Below are positions 45,843 to 55,477 of a stretch of 64,000 bases of DNA, in pieces (positions within the stretch are counted from its first letter, which is position 1; each line of letters opens with the position of its first letter). The notes below the pieces were generated by a model that worked only from the letters and a program-made list of their open reading frames with translations, was not told the origin of the DNA and made no database searches. The position numbers and the translations under genes were made by a program. This stretch comes from Frateuria flava (GTDB taxonomy: Bacteria; Pseudomonadota; Gammaproteobacteria; Xanthomonadales; Rhodanobacteraceae), in contig NZ_JAGJRS010000031.1 in assembly GCF_017837635.1 (NCBI RefSeq), positions 62,001-126,000 of the forward strand, given 5' to 3'.

Positions 45843-46743
45843 GTGTGAGCCATCCGGTTCGCGTCGTATCGCGGCCGCGAACCACGTCGGCATAGGCCGC
45901 GCCGAGTTCGCGGCCCACGCGTGCGGCGGCATACGCGCGACCGTCGAGTTCGCCGATCGGCAGCACCTCGGCCGCGGTGCCGCAGACGAACACTTCGTCG
46001 GCCTCCCGCAGCTCGGTCAGCGTCATCGCGCGCGAGGCCGCGCCGCTGAGCGCGATCACTGTGTCACGCGTGATGCCGGGCAGCGCGTCGGGGTGCTCGA
46101 CCGCCGTGATGCGTCCGTCATGAACCGCGAACACGTTCGCACCGGTGCATTCGACCACGCGGCCATCCGTATCGACGAACAATGCCTCGTCGAACCCGCG
46201 CGCGTGCGCCTCCTGCTTGGCGAGGATCGAATTGACGTAGCCGCCGCACAGTTTGAGCGGCGGCAGCGATGTGGACGGGTTGCGTTGCCACGCCGACACG
46301 GTGAGCCGCACCCGGTCGACGGCCAGGTGCACCTTGCTTGCAATCGTCGTCACCATCAGGTGCTTGGCCGTGGGCGCGACATCCAGGCCGATCGAACCGG
46401 TGCCGCACCAGGCTAGCGGGCGCACGTAGGCATCGCGATGCGAGTTCGCGCGCAGGGTGGCGAGGACTGCCTGGGTTGCCTGGGCGGGGTCGAACGGGAT
46501 GCCGAGCAGATCGCAGCCCGCACGCATGCGTTCCAGGTGCTCGGGTAGCCGGAAAACCGCGGCACCATTTGCGGTGGCGTAGCTGCGGATGCCCTCGAAC
46601 ACGCCACTGCCGTAATGCATGGCGTGCGTGGTGAGCGTGGCGTGTGGGGCGGCGGCGTCGACGAGCGCGCCGTCGAACCAGATGCGCGGCGTGCCGTCGT
46701 CGCGCTCGGGCCTGGCAGTCGTCGGCATGGCGGTCAGCGACAT
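45835..46743 (-). CDS. ilvE: Branched-chain amino acid aminotransferase
   Basis: 302 residues, fold-IV PLP aminotransferase. The motifs GVFEGIRSYATANG, LKLCGGYVNSILAKQEAHARGFDEALFVD (Lys that binds PLP is in the NSILAKQEA segment) and VFVCGTAAEVLPIGELDGR are typical of IlvE. It performs the last step for isoleucine, leucine and valine with glutamate as donor. It starts inside the end of the ilvM gene (10-bp overlap) and runs into ilvA. Confidence 0.94.
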   Translation of the reverse strand: MSLTAMPTTARPERDDGTPRIWFDGALVDAAAPHATLTTHAMHYGSGVFEGIRSYATANGAAVFRLPEHLERMRAGCDLLGIPFDPAQATQAVLATLRANSHRDAYVRPLAWCGTGSIGLDVAPTAKHLMVTTIASKVHLAVDRVRLTVSAWQRNPSTSLPPLKLCGGYVNSILAKQEAHARGFDEALFVDTDGRVVECTGANVFAVHDGRITAVEHPDALPGITRDTVIALSGAASRAMTLTELREADEVFVCGTAAEVLPIGELDGRAYAAARVGRELGAAYADVVRGRDTTRTGWLTHV

Positions 46744-46973
46744 GGCGTGGCCTCCACGGCGAGGCAGTCGTGCAGCTTGGCCAGCTGTGCGGTGAGCGTG
46801 CCGGGCGCGCGCTCGCCTTCGACGGCCAGGCGAAGATGCCAGCGGTCGCCATCGACACGCGTTTCGCCCTCGACGCCCAGCGGGCGGAAGCCGCGCCGCT
46901 CGACAGTGCCGAGCACGCGAACCAGCGCGCCTTCGGCGCGGCGCAGGGTAAGGTCAAGCTGGAAGCGGTGCAT
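46734..46973 (-). CDS. ilvM: Acetolactate synthase small (ACT) subunit, IlvM type
   Basis: 79 residues forming a single ACT-like domain ([33 protein letters not shown]). The ATG at 46973 is chosen since GGAGG lies six bases upstream; another ATG at 46979 abuts that site. The start lies inside the end of ilvG (20-bp overlap), so synthesis of the two subunits is coupled. By family, it stabilises and tunes the catalytic subunit. Confidence 0.88.
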   Translation of the reverse strand: MHRFQLDLTLRRAEGALVRVLGTVERRGFRPLGVEGETRVDGDRWHLRLAVEGERAPGTLTAQLAKLHDCLAVEATPCR

Positions 46974-48630
46974 CGGCATCCTCCGGGTTGAACAGCATCT
47001 GAGCGTTGTTTCGATTGGGCGGCACCAGCGGCCAGACGTTGGCATCGGCGTCGATGCACACGTGCAGCAGCGCCGGGCCCTCGCAGGCGAGCAGGCAGTG
47101 CAGTGCGTGCTCGACGCCGTCGGCGCGCTCCAGGCGGAACGCGGCGATGCCGAACGCGTGCGCGAGCGCGCCGAAGTCGGGGTTGTCGGAAAGGTCGGTT
47201 TCGCTGTAGCGACCGTCGAAGAACAGCTGCTGCCACTGGCGCACCAGGCCCAGGCGCTGGTTGTCCAGCAGCACGATCTTCACCGGTAGCCGGTAGCGGC
47301 CCAGCGTGGCGAGCTCCTGCACGTTCATCAGGAACGAGCCATCCCCGCTCACGCAAATCACCTGCGAGGCTGGGTCCTGCAGCTGCGCGCCGATCGCCGC
47401 GGGCAAACCGAAGCCCATCGCGCCGAGTGCGCCACTGGTGAGATGGCGGCGCGGATGGGTATGCCGCCAGTGCTGGGCGACCCACATCTGGTGCTGGCCG
47501 ACGTCGCAGGTGACGACCGCCTCGGGCGCCAGCGCCGACAGTCGCGCGAGCAGTTGCGGCGCGTACACCGACGGGCCGGGGGCGTCGTAGCGCGCGGCGT
47601 ACTCCGTCTTGCGCGAAAGGCACTGCGCGCGCCAGTCGTCGCAGTCGGGCTGTGCCCTAGTCAACCGTCGCAGTGCAAGGCAGAGGTCGCCGAGCACCGC
47701 CACCTCGGCGTGGCGCAGCTTGTTGACCTCGGCGGCGTCCCCGTCAAGATGCACCACGCGTGCACGCGGCGCGAACTGATCCAGCTTGCCGGTGGCCCGA
47801 TCGTCGAAGCGTGCGCCGACGACCACCAGAAGGTCGGCTTCCTGCACGGCGAGGTTCGCCTCGCGGGTGCCGTGCATGCCGAGCATGCCTAGGTTGAGCG
47901 GGTGCGATGCCGGCAATGCGCCCAGCCCGCGGAGCGTGAGTACCGTGGGCAGCCGGGTGGCCTCGACGAACGCGCGGAACACCCCGACCGTGTCGCCCAG
48001 CGCGATGCCGCCGCCACCGTAGACGAGCGGGCGTTGCGCGCCCTCGATGAGCGCGAGCGCGTCGTCGAGTGGGCCGTGGAGGGGCGCAGGAAGCGCGTCG
48101 GCGGGTGCGGGTGCGTGCGGCGGCAGGTGTGACGCATCGGCCGTCTGAACGTCCTTCGGCAGGTCGATCAGCACCGGGCCAGGGCGGCCGGATCGAGCGA
48201 GGCGGAAGGCGTCGCGGACAGCTTCCGGCAACGCTTCCACCTCGCGCACCAGGAAGCTGTGCTTGACCACCGGCAGGCTCATGCCGAACACGTCGACTTC
48301 CTGGAACGCATCGGTGCCCATCAGCGGTGTGGGTACCTGGCCGGTGATCACCACCATGGGCACCGAGTCAAGCATCGCGTCGGCGATGCCGGTCAGCAGA
48401 TTGGTCGCACCCGGTCCGGAGGTCGCCACGCAGACACCGACGCGACCGCTGGCGCGCGCGTACCCGTTCGCGGCGAACGCCGCGCCCTGTTCATGGCGAA
48501 CGAGGATGTGGCGCAGCGACGCGCCGTAGAGCGCGTCGTAGAACGGCATGATTGCGCCGCCGGGGTAGCCGAACAGCGTGTCCACGCCTTCGGCGACCAG
48601 CGCCTGTACCAGCCATTGCGCGCCGTTCAT
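46954..48630 (-). CDS. ilvG: Acetolactate synthase large subunit
   Basis: 558 residues, a thiamine-diphosphate enzyme that makes 2-acetolactate or 2-aceto-2-hydroxybutyrate. The activating Glu lies in [19 protein letters not shown]; the FAD-region [14 protein letters not shown] and the ThDP motif [29 protein letters not shown] are complete. The small ACT partner follows directly, as in ilvGM-type enzymes. Overlaps ilvC by 4 bp. Confidence 0.96.
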   Translation of the reverse strand: MNGAQWLVQALVAEGVDTLFGYPGGAIMPFYDALYGASLRHILVRHEQGAAFAANGYARASGRVGVCVATSGPGATNLLTGIADAMLDSVPMVVITGQVPTPLMGTDAFQEVDVFGMSLPVVKHSFLVREVEALPEAVRDAFRLARSGRPGPVLIDLPKDVQTADASHLPPHAPAPADALPAPLHGPLDDALALIEGAQRPLVYGGGGIALGDTVGVFRAFVEATRLPTVLTLRGLGALPASHPLNLGMLGMHGTREANLAVQEADLLVVVGARFDDRATGKLDQFAPRARVVHLDGDAAEVNKLRHAEVAVLGDLCLALRRLTRAQPDCDDWRAQCLSRKTEYAARYDAPGPSVYAPQLLARLSALAPEAVVTCDVGQHQMWVAQHWRHTHPRRHLTSGALGAMGFGLPAAIGAQLQDPASQVICVSGDGSFLMNVQELATLGRYRLPVKIVLLDNQRLGLVRQWQQLFFDGRYSETDLSDNPDFGALAHAFGIAAFRLERADGVEHALHCLLACEGPALLHVCIDADANVWPLVPPNRNNAQMLFNPEDADAPLPA

Positions 48631-49628
48631 GCCGGGGCCTGCATGTTTTTCGTCGCAGGCTGTGCGGCGCCCGCCAGCCACGGCATGCGGGCGCGCAGCG
48701 AACGTCCGACGTCCTCGATCGGATGCGCGAGATCGGCCTGCTTCAGCGCACGGTACCGCGCGTTGCCAGACGCGTATTCGGCAATCCATTGCCGCGCGAA
48801 GGTGCCATCCTGGATCTCGGCGAGCACTGCGCGCATGCGCTCGCGCGTGGCATCGTCGACCACGCGGCTGCCGCGGGTGAGCGCGCCGTACTGCGCGGTC
48901 TCGCTCACGACCTCGTGCATGCGCGTCACACCGCCTTCGTAGAACAGGTCGACAATCAGCTTCAGCTCGTGCAGGCATTCGTAATACGCGAGCTCCGGCG
49001 AATAGCCGGCGTCGACCAGCGTGTCCCAGCCGGCCTGCACGAGCCGGGTGACACCGCCGCAGAGCACGGCCTGTTCGCCGAACAGATCAGTCTCGGTTTC
49101 GTCCTTGAAGGTGGTGCGCAGCGGCGTCTGGCGCGCGCCACCGATGGCCGCGCAATAGGCGAGCGCGAACGCTTCCGCGTGGCGACTGCGGTCCTGGTGC
49201 ACGGCGTACAGCACGGGTACGCCGCGGCCGATCTCGAACTCGCGCCGCACCAGTGCGCCTGGGCCCTTGGGCGCGACGAGCACCACGTCGAGGTCGTCGC
49301 GCGGCACGACCTGGCCGTAGTGCACGTTGAAGCCGTGCGCGAACAGCAGGCAGGCGCCGGGCCGCGCATTCGGTGCGATCACGTCGCGGTACAGCTGCGC
49401 CTGGCCCATGTCGGGGATGAGCAGCGCGAGCAGGCCTGCGCTCGCAACGGCGTCTCGCAGCGATGCGACGTCGAAGCCGTCGGCGCGTGCGCGCTCGCTC
49501 GTGGGGCCGCCGGGGCGCAGGCCTATGACAACGTCGATGCCGGAGTCGCGCAGGTTCAGCGCATGCGCGCGGCCCTGACTGCCATAGCCGAGCACGGCGA
49601 CGCGGGGGAGAAGGGTGGGCGTTGTCAT
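48627..49628 (-). CDS. ilvC: Ketol-acid reductoisomerase (class I)
   Basis: 333 residues, class I length. The dinucleotide-binding [17 protein letters not shown] and the catalytic domain with [19 protein letters not shown] and [14 protein letters not shown] (metal-binding Asp/Glu) are intact. It isomerises and reduces acetolactate using NADPH. The Arg-containing loop after the Rossmann strand (GLRPGG) fits NADPH preference. It lies 25 bp after ilvD. Confidence 0.96.
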   Translation of the reverse strand: MTTPTLLPRVAVLGYGSQGRAHALNLRDSGIDVVIGLRPGGPTSERARADGFDVASLRDAVASAGLLALLIPDMGQAQLYRDVIAPNARPGACLLFAHGFNVHYGQVVPRDDLDVVLVAPKGPGALVRREFEIGRGVPVLYAVHQDRSRHAEAFALAYCAAIGGARQTPLRTTFKDETETDLFGEQAVLCGGVTRLVQAGWDTLVDAGYSPELAYYECLHELKLIVDLFYEGGVTRMHEVVSETAQYGALTRGSRVVDDATRERMRAVLAEIQDGTFARQWIAEYASGNARYRALKQADLAHPIEDVGRSLRARMPWLAGAAQPATKNMQAPA

Positions 49629-49653
49629 TGGGAATGTCCTTGGAGGGGAGGGG

Positions 49654-51357
49654 TCAGGCGGATTCGGAGTCGAGTACGGTGGGAACGACGCGCGGCGGCA
49701 CGCGATCGAGCGGGCCGGGCGCGGTGACGGCGCCGCGTGAGGCCGATCCGACGCTATGCGCGTATTTGGCGAGTACGCCGGTGTCGACGCGCGGTTCGCG
49801 GCGAACCGGCGTGCGCGCGGCGAGGTCGGCACCGACGTCGATGCGACGCGTGGCGATGTCGATGCGCACCACGTCGCCATCGCGCAGCCGCGCGATCGGG
49901 CCACCATGCGCCGCTTCCGGCGCGACGTGCCCGACCATGAAGCCGTGTGTGGCGCCGCTGAAGCGGCCGTCGGTGATCAGCGCGACATCGTTGCCGAGCC
50001 CTTGCCCGATCAGCGCCGCGGTGACCGCGAGCATCTCGCGCATGCCGGGACCGCCGGCCGGACCTTCGAAGCGGATGACCACGACGTCGCCAGCCACGAT
50101 GCGGCGCGCCTGGACCGCGGCGAACGCGGCTTCTTCGGAATCGAACACGCGCGCGCGACCCTCGAAATGCGTGCGCCCGTGGCCGGCGAGCTTGACGATG
50201 CAGCCGTCCGGCGCAAGATCGCCGTAGAGGATCGCGAAGCCGCCGTCGGGCTTCAGCGGTGTGTCGACGCTGCGTACGATGTCTTGCGGCAGAGCCGGCG
50301 CGGCGGTATCGAGCGCGGCGAACAGGTGGCCGTCGACGGTGGGCGTGTCGTCGAGCAGACCGGCGTCGCGCAGGGCTTTGGCAACGAGGGCCGTGCCGCC
50401 GACATTGAATAATTCCGCTGCGGTGTAGCGCCCGCCGGGCTTGAGGTCGGCGATCACCGGTGTGGCCGCGGCAGCGTGCATGTCCTCCAGGTCGAAGGCG
50501 ACGCCGGCTTCGTGCGCGATGGCGAGCAGGTGCAACGCGGCATTCGTCGAGCCCGCCGTAGCCGACACCGCGCGCGCGGCATTGCGCAGCGACGCGCGCG
50601 ACACCAGCGCGCGCGGCGTCGGCCCGGCGTCGCGAAGCAGCCGCATCACCCGTTCGCCGCAGGCGAAGGCGGCGGCAGGCTTATCCGGGTGCAGCGCCGG
50701 GATGTCGTTGAGCTGCAGCGGCGAAAGGCCGAGGAAGGTCAGCACCATCGCCATCGTGTTGGCGGTGAACTGGCCTCCGCAAGCGCCGGCGCCGGGGCAG
50801 GCGCTGGACTCCACGGCATGCAGCTGCGCATCGTCGATGTGGCCGGCGGCATGCGCCCCCACGGCTTCAAACACGTCCTGCACGGTGATCGCGCGGCCGT
50901 CGCGCGGGCAATGCCCTGGCATGATCGTGCCGCCGTAGAGGATCACGGTCGGCAGGTCGAGGCGCGCGGCCGCCATCGCGGCGGCGGGGATGGTCTTGTC
51001 GCAGCCGACCAGCACCACGAGCGCGTCAAGGCAATGGCCTGTGACGGCAAGCTCGATCGAGTCGGCGATCGTCTCGCGCGAGGCCAGCGACGCCCGCATG
51101 CCGTCGCTACCCATTGCGATGCCGTCGGTGACGGCGATGGTGTTGAACTCCACCGGCGTGCCGCCGCCCGCCTGCACACCAGCGCGCACGTGCTGCGCGA
51201 GGTCACGTAGCGTGAGGTTGCACGGCGATACGTCGCTCCAGGTGTGCACCACGGCGACCATCGGCCGCGCGATGGCCTCATCGCCGAGGCCGGTGGCGCG
51301 CAGCATGGCGCGGGCGGGGGCGCGGGCGGGGCCGTGCTTGATGGCGTTGCTTTTCAC
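49654..51357 (-). CDS. ilvD: Dihydroxy-acid dehydratase
   Basis: 567 residues. Iron-sulfur ligands and catalytic residues are visible in [13 protein letters not shown] and [23 protein letters not shown], and [19 protein letters not shown] near the end is diagnostic. It converts dihydroxy acids to the 2-oxo acids of valine and isoleucine. The start codon is GTG at 51357, with GCAGGAG nine bases upstream. First structural gene of the operon, placed directly after the attenuator terminator. Confidence 0.95.
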   Translation of the reverse strand: MKSNAIKHGPARAPARAMLRATGLGDEAIARPMVAVVHTWSDVSPCNLTLRDLAQHVRAGVQAGGGTPVEFNTIAVTDGIAMGSDGMRASLASRETIADSIELAVTGHCLDALVVLVGCDKTIPAAAMAAARLDLPTVILYGGTIMPGHCPRDGRAITVQDVFEAVGAHAAGHIDDAQLHAVESSACPGAGACGGQFTANTMAMVLTFLGLSPLQLNDIPALHPDKPAAAFACGERVMRLLRDAGPTPRALVSRASLRNAARAVSATAGSTNAALHLLAIAHEAGVAFDLEDMHAAAATPVIADLKPGGRYTAAELFNVGGTALVAKALRDAGLLDDTPTVDGHLFAALDTAAPALPQDIVRSVDTPLKPDGGFAILYGDLAPDGCIVKLAGHGRTHFEGRARVFDSEEAAFAAVQARRIVAGDVVVIRFEGPAGGPGMREMLAVTAALIGQGLGNDVALITDGRFSGATHGFMVGHVAPEAAHGGPIARLRDGDVVRIDIATRRIDVGADLAARTPVRREPRVDTGVLAKYAHSVGSASRGAVTAPGPLDRVPPRVVPTVLDSESA

Positions 51358-51395
51358 GAACGGGAACTCCTGCAGGGAAAAGTTCCAGGCCGCAA

Positions 51396-51429
51396 AAACA
51401 AAAACCCCGCGCCGTTTCGGGCGCGGGGT
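51396..51429 (-). terminator. Attenuator terminator of the ilv operon
   Basis: On the minus strand, ACCCCGCGCC and GGCGCGGGGT (arms 51420-51429 and 51404-51413) form a 10-bp GC-rich stem with a 6-base loop, followed by TTTTTGTTTTT. It lies between the leader peptide stop (51465) and the ilvD start (51357), the position of a transcription attenuator. An alternative antiterminator pairing was not worked out. Confidence 0.88.
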
Positions 51430-51464
51430 CTGTGTTTCTCGACCTGGTCGGTGTGGTCTAGTCG

Positions 51465-51620
51465 CTAGACGTGCCCGATCTCCGCGCTTGGCTGCACGGT
51501 AATAATGCTGATCAGGGCGATCGCGACGGACGCGGAAAGGGAAGCCGGCAGCACGCGCGACGACGCACCGATGCCAGTGGACATGGCGGACGTCTGCGGG
51601 TGGAAGGTGTGCTGCGTCAT
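51465..51620 (-). CDS. ilv leader peptide
   Basis: A short open frame ending 36 nt before the attenuator hairpin. From the ATG at 51584 it is 39 residues with 6 Ile, 4 Val and 3 Leu, concentrated in [12 protein letters not shown]. Ribosome stalling on these codons when branched-chain aminoacyl-tRNAs are scarce would prevent terminator formation. An earlier in-frame ATG at 51620 (51 residues) coincides with the predicted transcription start and would give a leaderless message; neither ATG has a good Shine-Dalgarno sequence. Confidence 0.78.
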   Translation of the reverse strand: MTQHTFHPQTSAMSTGIGASSRVLPASLSASVAIALISIITVQPSAEIGHV

Positions 51621-51626
51621 ATTTCT

Positions 51627-51655
51627 AGAACAACACGCCCACTGGGAACTGTCAA
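51627..51655 (-). promoter_or_regulatory. Promoter of the ilv operon
   Basis: On the minus strand TTGACA (51655-51650) and TGTTCT (51632-51627) are 17 bp apart. The -10 is weak. The start would fall near 51620, at the ATG of the long version of the leader peptide. The remaining 51656-51801 stretch is shared with the 3' end of sdaA and shows no gene. Confidence 0.55.
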
Positions 51656-51801
51656 CAGCCGACACAGCGGTACGCCTCAGGCGATATCGCTTGACCGGAA
51701 AAGGGCATCCGGTTGGGGTCGCAGCTTGGAAATAGAGGGTTTTGCTCCCGGCCCACTTCATCAGCTTCCGTCTCGTCGCACCGGGCAATAGACAGTGTGA
51801 C

Positions 51802-53184
51802 TCAGCACTCGATGACGTTGACCGCCAGGCCGCCGCGGCTGGTTTCCTTGTACTTGTCCTTCATGTCGCGGCCGGTGTCGCGCATGGTCTTGATGACCTT
51901 GTCCAGGCTGACGCGATGCTTGCCGTCGCTCTTGAGCGCCATGCGGCTGGCGTTGATCGCTTTGACCGAACCCATGGCGTTGCGCTCGATGCAGGGGATC
52001 TGCACCAGGCCGCCGATGGGGTCGCAGGTGAGTCCGAGGTTGTGCTCCATGCCGATCTCGGCGGCGTTCTCGACTTGCCAGATGCTGCCGCCCAGGGCGG
52101 CGGTGAGGCCGCCGGCGGCCATCGAGCAGGCGACGCCGACTTCGCCCTGGCAACCGACTTCGGCGCCGGAGATGGAGGCGTTTTCCTTGTAGAGGATGCC
52201 GATGGCGGCGGCGGTCAGGAGGTAGTCGACGATGCCGTTCTCGTCCGCCTTGGGGCAGAAGCGCAGGTAGTAATGGCCCACCGCGGGGACGATGCCGGCG
52301 GCGCCGTTGGTCGGCGCGGTGACCACGCGGCCGCCGGCGGCGTTTTCCTCGTTGACGGCCAGTGCGTACAGGTTGACCCAGTCCAGGATGGTGAGCGGGT
52401 CCTTGAGCGAGGCCTCGGGCTGGTTGCGCAGTTCATCGGCCATCGCCGGGGCGCGGCGCGCCACGTGCAGCCCGCCGGGCAGCGTGCCGGGGGAGCGCAG
52501 GCCGCGGCTGACGCAGTGCTGCATGGCCTTCCAGATGGTCAGCAGGCCGGCGCGGGTCTCGGCCTCGGGACGCCACACGCTTTCGTTGGCCATCATCAGC
52601 TGGGCGACGGTCATGCCGTGCCGTTCGCACAGCGCCAGCAGTTGATCGCCGGTGGAGAACGGGTAGGGCTGTTCGGTGGTGTCGGCCACGATGCGGTCTT
52701 CGGCCGCTTCGTCGTGGTTGACCACGAAGCCGCCGCCGACCGAGTAGTAGTCGCGGGTCGCCAGCTGGTTGCCGTCGGCGTCGTAGGCGGAGAAGCGCAT
52801 GCCGTTGGTGTGGAACGGCAGCTTCTGGCGCTTGTTAAAGACCAGGTCGGCCTTCTCGTCAAACGCGATCTCGTGTTTGCCCAGCACGCGCAGGCGGCCG
52901 GTAGCGCGGATACGGGCGAGGATGTCGGGGATCAGGTCCGGATCGATGGTGTCCGGATGATGGCCCTCGAAGCCCAGCAGCACCGCCTTGTCGGTGCCGT
53001 GGCCACGGCCGGTCATGGCCAGCGAACCGTAGAGTTCGGCACGCACGCGGACGACGCGGTCCAGCACCCCCTTTTCCTCCAGCCAGCGCTCGCCGAAGCG
53101 GGCGGCCGCACGCATCGGCCCGACCGTGTGCGAGGACGACGGCCCGATGCCGATCTTGAAGATGTCGAAAACGCTGACGGCCAT
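51802..53184 (-). CDS. sdaA: L-serine ammonia-lyase, single-chain iron-sulfur type
   Basis: 460 residues. N-terminal beta domain starting [24 protein letters not shown], then the catalytic alpha domain. Cysteines for the [4Fe-4S] cluster lie in [16 protein letters not shown] and [19 protein letters not shown]. It deaminates serine to pyruvate and ammonia, feeding carbon catabolism. It is on the same strand as and upstream of the ilv operon but separated from it by the ilv promoter and leader. Confidence 0.96.
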   Translation of the reverse strand: MAVSVFDIFKIGIGPSSSHTVGPMRAAARFGERWLEEKGVLDRVVRVRAELYGSLAMTGRGHGTDKAVLLGFEGHHPDTIDPDLIPDILARIRATGRLRVLGKHEIAFDEKADLVFNKRQKLPFHTNGMRFSAYDADGNQLATRDYYSVGGGFVVNHDEAAEDRIVADTTEQPYPFSTGDQLLALCERHGMTVAQLMMANESVWRPEAETRAGLLTIWKAMQHCVSRGLRSPGTLPGGLHVARRAPAMADELRNQPEASLKDPLTILDWVNLYALAVNEENAAGGRVVTAPTNGAAGIVPAVGHYYLRFCPKADENGIVDYLLTAAAIGILYKENASISGAEVGCQGEVGVACSMAAGGLTAALGGSIWQVENAAEIGMEHNLGLTCDPIGGLVQIPCIERNAMGSVKAINASRMALKSDGKHRVSLDKVIKTMRDTGRDMKDKYKETSRGGLAVNVIEC

Positions 53185-53260
53185 GAGTGCGCTGCGTGGA
53201 AAGGGGTGAACCCGTTATTCTACGCGCCCCCTTCACGTTTGGCAGTCCATTCGCCGCCGC

Positions 53261-53491
53261 ATGGCCGACCTCGTTCTCTACCAGCGCGACTACTGCCACC
53301 TGTGCGATCAGGCGCTCGCCGTGCTCGCCGCGGCGCGGGCGCCGGAATTCGACAGCGTGTGGGTGGATGACGACGAGGCGCTGGAGGCACGCTATGGCAC
53401 GCGGGTGCCGGTGTTGCGCGATGCCAGGGACGGCCGGGAGCTGGATTGGCCGTTCGACGCGGAGGCGGTGCACGAATTCGTGAGGGGGTGA
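53261..53491 (+). CDS. Glutaredoxin-like small protein
   Basis: 76 residues with a thioredoxin-like start (LVLYQRDYCHLCDQALAVL) containing a CxxC (CHLC) at about residues 12-15, and a RVPVLRD cis-proline segment. This matches the glutaredoxin-family (DUF836-like) proteins of Proteobacteria. It could reduce small disulfides; its partner is unknown. Divergent from sdaA, with 76 bp between starts. Confidence 0.85.
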   Translation: MADLVLYQRDYCHLCDQALAVLAAARAPEFDSVWVDDDEALEARYGTRVPVLRDARDGRELDWPFDAEAVHEFVRG

Positions 53492-53511
53492 GGCAAGTCC
53501 TCCCACATCCG

Positions 53512-53612
53512 CCCTTCGGGCACCTTCCCCCGTGGAACGGGGGAAGGATCGTAGCGATCGCTTCCCCGTGAGCCTTCCTCCGTGAGCGGGGAAGGTGCCC
53601 GAAGGGCGGCTA
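53512..53612. repeat. CCTTCCCCCG hairpin repeats
   Basis: A hairpin CCTTCCCCCGT/ACGGGGGAAGG at 53523-53547, then a partly matching copy ending GCGGGGAAGGTGCCCGAAGG. The same family occurs at 57470-57640. Both sites separate convergent genes and may serve as two-way transcription stops. Confidence 0.8.
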
Positions 53613-53627
53613 AGCGCGCGTGGAACG

Positions 53628-54194
53628 CTACTTCGGCACGAGCACCAGGTGCGCGTTGATCGTCACGTCGTTGCCGATCACCGACGTGTCGGCGTACTCG
53701 CCGCCGCCCACGCCGTAGTCCAGGCGCTTGAGCGTACCGGACACGTCCATCAGCGCCGTGCCGTCCGGTTGGGCGGTGTAGGTCACCATGAGGTTCAGCG
53801 GATGGCTTTCGCCGCGCAGTGTCAGGTTGCCGCGCGCGATCGCGTGCGTGCCGGCCCGAACGAACTCGGTCGCCACGTAGCGGGCCTGCGGGTACTTGGT
53901 CGCGTTGAAGAAGTCCGCGCCCGGCAGCGCGCCATCGCGATCGGTATCGCCGGTGCTGGCGCTGGTCGTGTCCACGGTCACGTCGAACTTCGAGCCGGCC
54001 AGGTGCGCCGGATCGAAGCGGATCGCCGCGTGCCATTGCGCAAAGCTTCCCTGAAAGGGCGCACCCTGGAACGTGGCGGTGAAGCCGAGCGAGCTCTGTT
54101 CCTGCTGCACGCTGTAATCGGTGGCCGTGGCGGCCATCGGCAGGACGAGGAAAAGCAGCAGTGGAGTCAGGCGTCCTAGGGGCGGTCGGATCAT
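53628..54194 (-). CDS. YceI-family periplasmic lipocalin-like protein (second copy of operon)
   Basis: 188 residues with a signal peptide (LTPLLLFLVLPMAATA). YceI pattern: the N-terminal YSVQQEQSSLGFTATFQGAPFQGSF, the middle FFNATKYPQARYVATEF and the C-terminal DVTINAHLVLVPK. YceI proteins are beta-barrels that bind polyisoprenoids or amphiphiles. It is the third gene of yceI-cytochrome b561-yceI, four bp downstream of the cytochrome gene. Confidence 0.9.
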   Translation of the reverse strand: MIRPPLGRLTPLLLFLVLPMAATATDYSVQQEQSSLGFTATFQGAPFQGSFAQWHAAIRFDPAHLAGSKFDVTVDTTSASTGDTDRDGALPGADFFNATKYPQARYVATEFVRAGTHAIARGNLTLRGESHPLNLMVTYTAQPDGTALMDVSGTLKRLDYGVGGGEYADTSVIGNDVTINAHLVLVPK

Positions 54195-54197
54195 GCT

Positions 54198-54764
54198 TCA
54201 GTCTCCTTGGTTTTCGCGCCGGAGCCGGGCGAACGGCCACATCCGGCGGAGCACGTCGTCGTTGTCGAACACGTGGTGCTTGAGCGCCGCGCCGACGTGG
54301 GCGGCCAGCATTAGCAACAGGATCCAGAACAGGTATTCGTGCACCTCGTGCGAGAGGCGGCGCAGGTCGGGATTCTTCGCCGCGATCGCGGGCAGGTTGA
54401 ACAGCTTGAAGAACTGCAGCGGATAGCCGCGCACCGAGTTGAACCACCAGCCCGACAGCGGCAGCGCGGCCACCAGCACGTACAGCACCGCGTGCACCAC
54501 GCGCGCGGCCCACTGCTGCCAGCGCGGCGCCGGCAGTTCGCGTGGCGGGCGGTTGAATGCCCGCCATAGCAGGCGCAGCGCGAACAGCGCCAGCACGGTC
54601 AGGCCGATCGACTTGTGCAGCGCCATCCAGTTGACCTTCTGCATCGGCGAGCTGGCCAGGTCCATCAGCAGGCCGAACACGCCATTGCCCAGGATCAGCA
54701 GCGCGATCGTCCAGTGGAAGAATTTGGCGACGGCGCCCCAGTGCCACTCGTCATTGCGCAGCAT
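54198..54764 (-). CDS. Cytochrome b561-type membrane protein
   Basis: 188 residues with four membrane helices and conserved histidines in HWTIALLILGNG, ALHKSIGL, VVHAVLYV and AHVGAALKHHVF that would bind two hemes b. It would transfer electrons across or from the quinone pool. It overlaps the upstream yceI by 14 bp, and the downstream yceI follows after 3 bp, so all three proteins probably function together. Confidence 0.92.
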   Translation of the reverse strand: MLRNDEWHWGAVAKFFHWTIALLILGNGVFGLLMDLASSPMQKVNWMALHKSIGLTVLALFALRLLWRAFNRPPRELPAPRWQQWAARVVHAVLYVLVAALPLSGWWFNSVRGYPLQFFKLFNLPAIAAKNPDLRRLSHEVHEYLFWILLLMLAAHVGAALKHHVFDNDDVLRRMWPFARLRRENQGD

Positions 54765-55368
54765 CGGCGTCCTCCTGGTGGTGTTCCTCGCGGATGGCCT
54801 CGATCTCCAGCCACACGGACACGTGCTGGCCGATCGAGCCCTGGTTGGCGGTGATGCCGAAATCGGTGCGGTCGAGCATGGCGGTGGCGGAGAACCCGGC
54901 GATGGTGTGCAGGCCGAAGATGGTGCGCGCCTGGCGGTTGAACGTAAATGGAATGTCGATCGGGCGGGTGACGCCGCGCAGGGTGAGGTCGCCATGCAAC
55001 ACGCCGTGGCGGTCGTCCTTGCGTTCGACCGAGGTGCTGGCGAAGTGGGCGTAGCGCGCCTTGTCCGCGTCGAGGAAGGCGGGTTTGAGCACCGCGGCGT
55101 TCCAGTCCGCGTCGCCCATGTCGAGGCTGGCCAGGTCGATGTCCAGCGCCGTGGCGGCGTGGCTCCAGTCCTCCGGATCGAAGCGCAGCCAGCCGCGCGC
55201 GATGTGCAGGCGGCCGAACGGCCGCGAATAGCCGTCGTGGCTCACGCTGAAAAGGATCTGGCTGTGCACCGTGTCGTAGCGGTAGCGATGCTCGGCCGCG
55301 CCGGCCGCGAGCGGGCACAGCAGGGCCGCGCAGGCAAGCAGGCGGGCGGTGGCGGGCAGGGCGCTCAT
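54751..55368 (-). CDS. YceI-family periplasmic lipocalin-like protein (first copy of operon)
   Basis: 205 residues with a signal peptide (ARLLACAALLCPLAAGA). YceI features: YRYDTVHSQILFSVSHDGYSRPFGRL, VERKDDRHGVLHGDLTLRGVTRPIDIPFTFN and TDFGITANQGSIGQHVSVWLEIEA. It is clearly diverged from the second copy. Its start is divergent from ku. Confidence 0.9.
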   Translation of the reverse strand: MSALPATARLLACAALLCPLAAGAAEHRYRYDTVHSQILFSVSHDGYSRPFGRLHIARGWLRFDPEDWSHAATALDIDLASLDMGDADWNAAVLKPAFLDADKARYAHFASTSVERKDDRHGVLHGDLTLRGVTRPIDIPFTFNRQARTIFGLHTIAGFSATAMLDRTDFGITANQGSIGQHVSVWLEIEAIREEHHQEDADAAQ

Positions 55369-55477
55369 CAGGCCAAGTCTGGATGATCGTTGGCGTGGGT
55401 GCCAGCGCGAATCCTTGGCGTTTCATGCACGCGTGGCGTGTCAAACCTCCAGACCCCGCCACTTATGGAGGTAGGCC

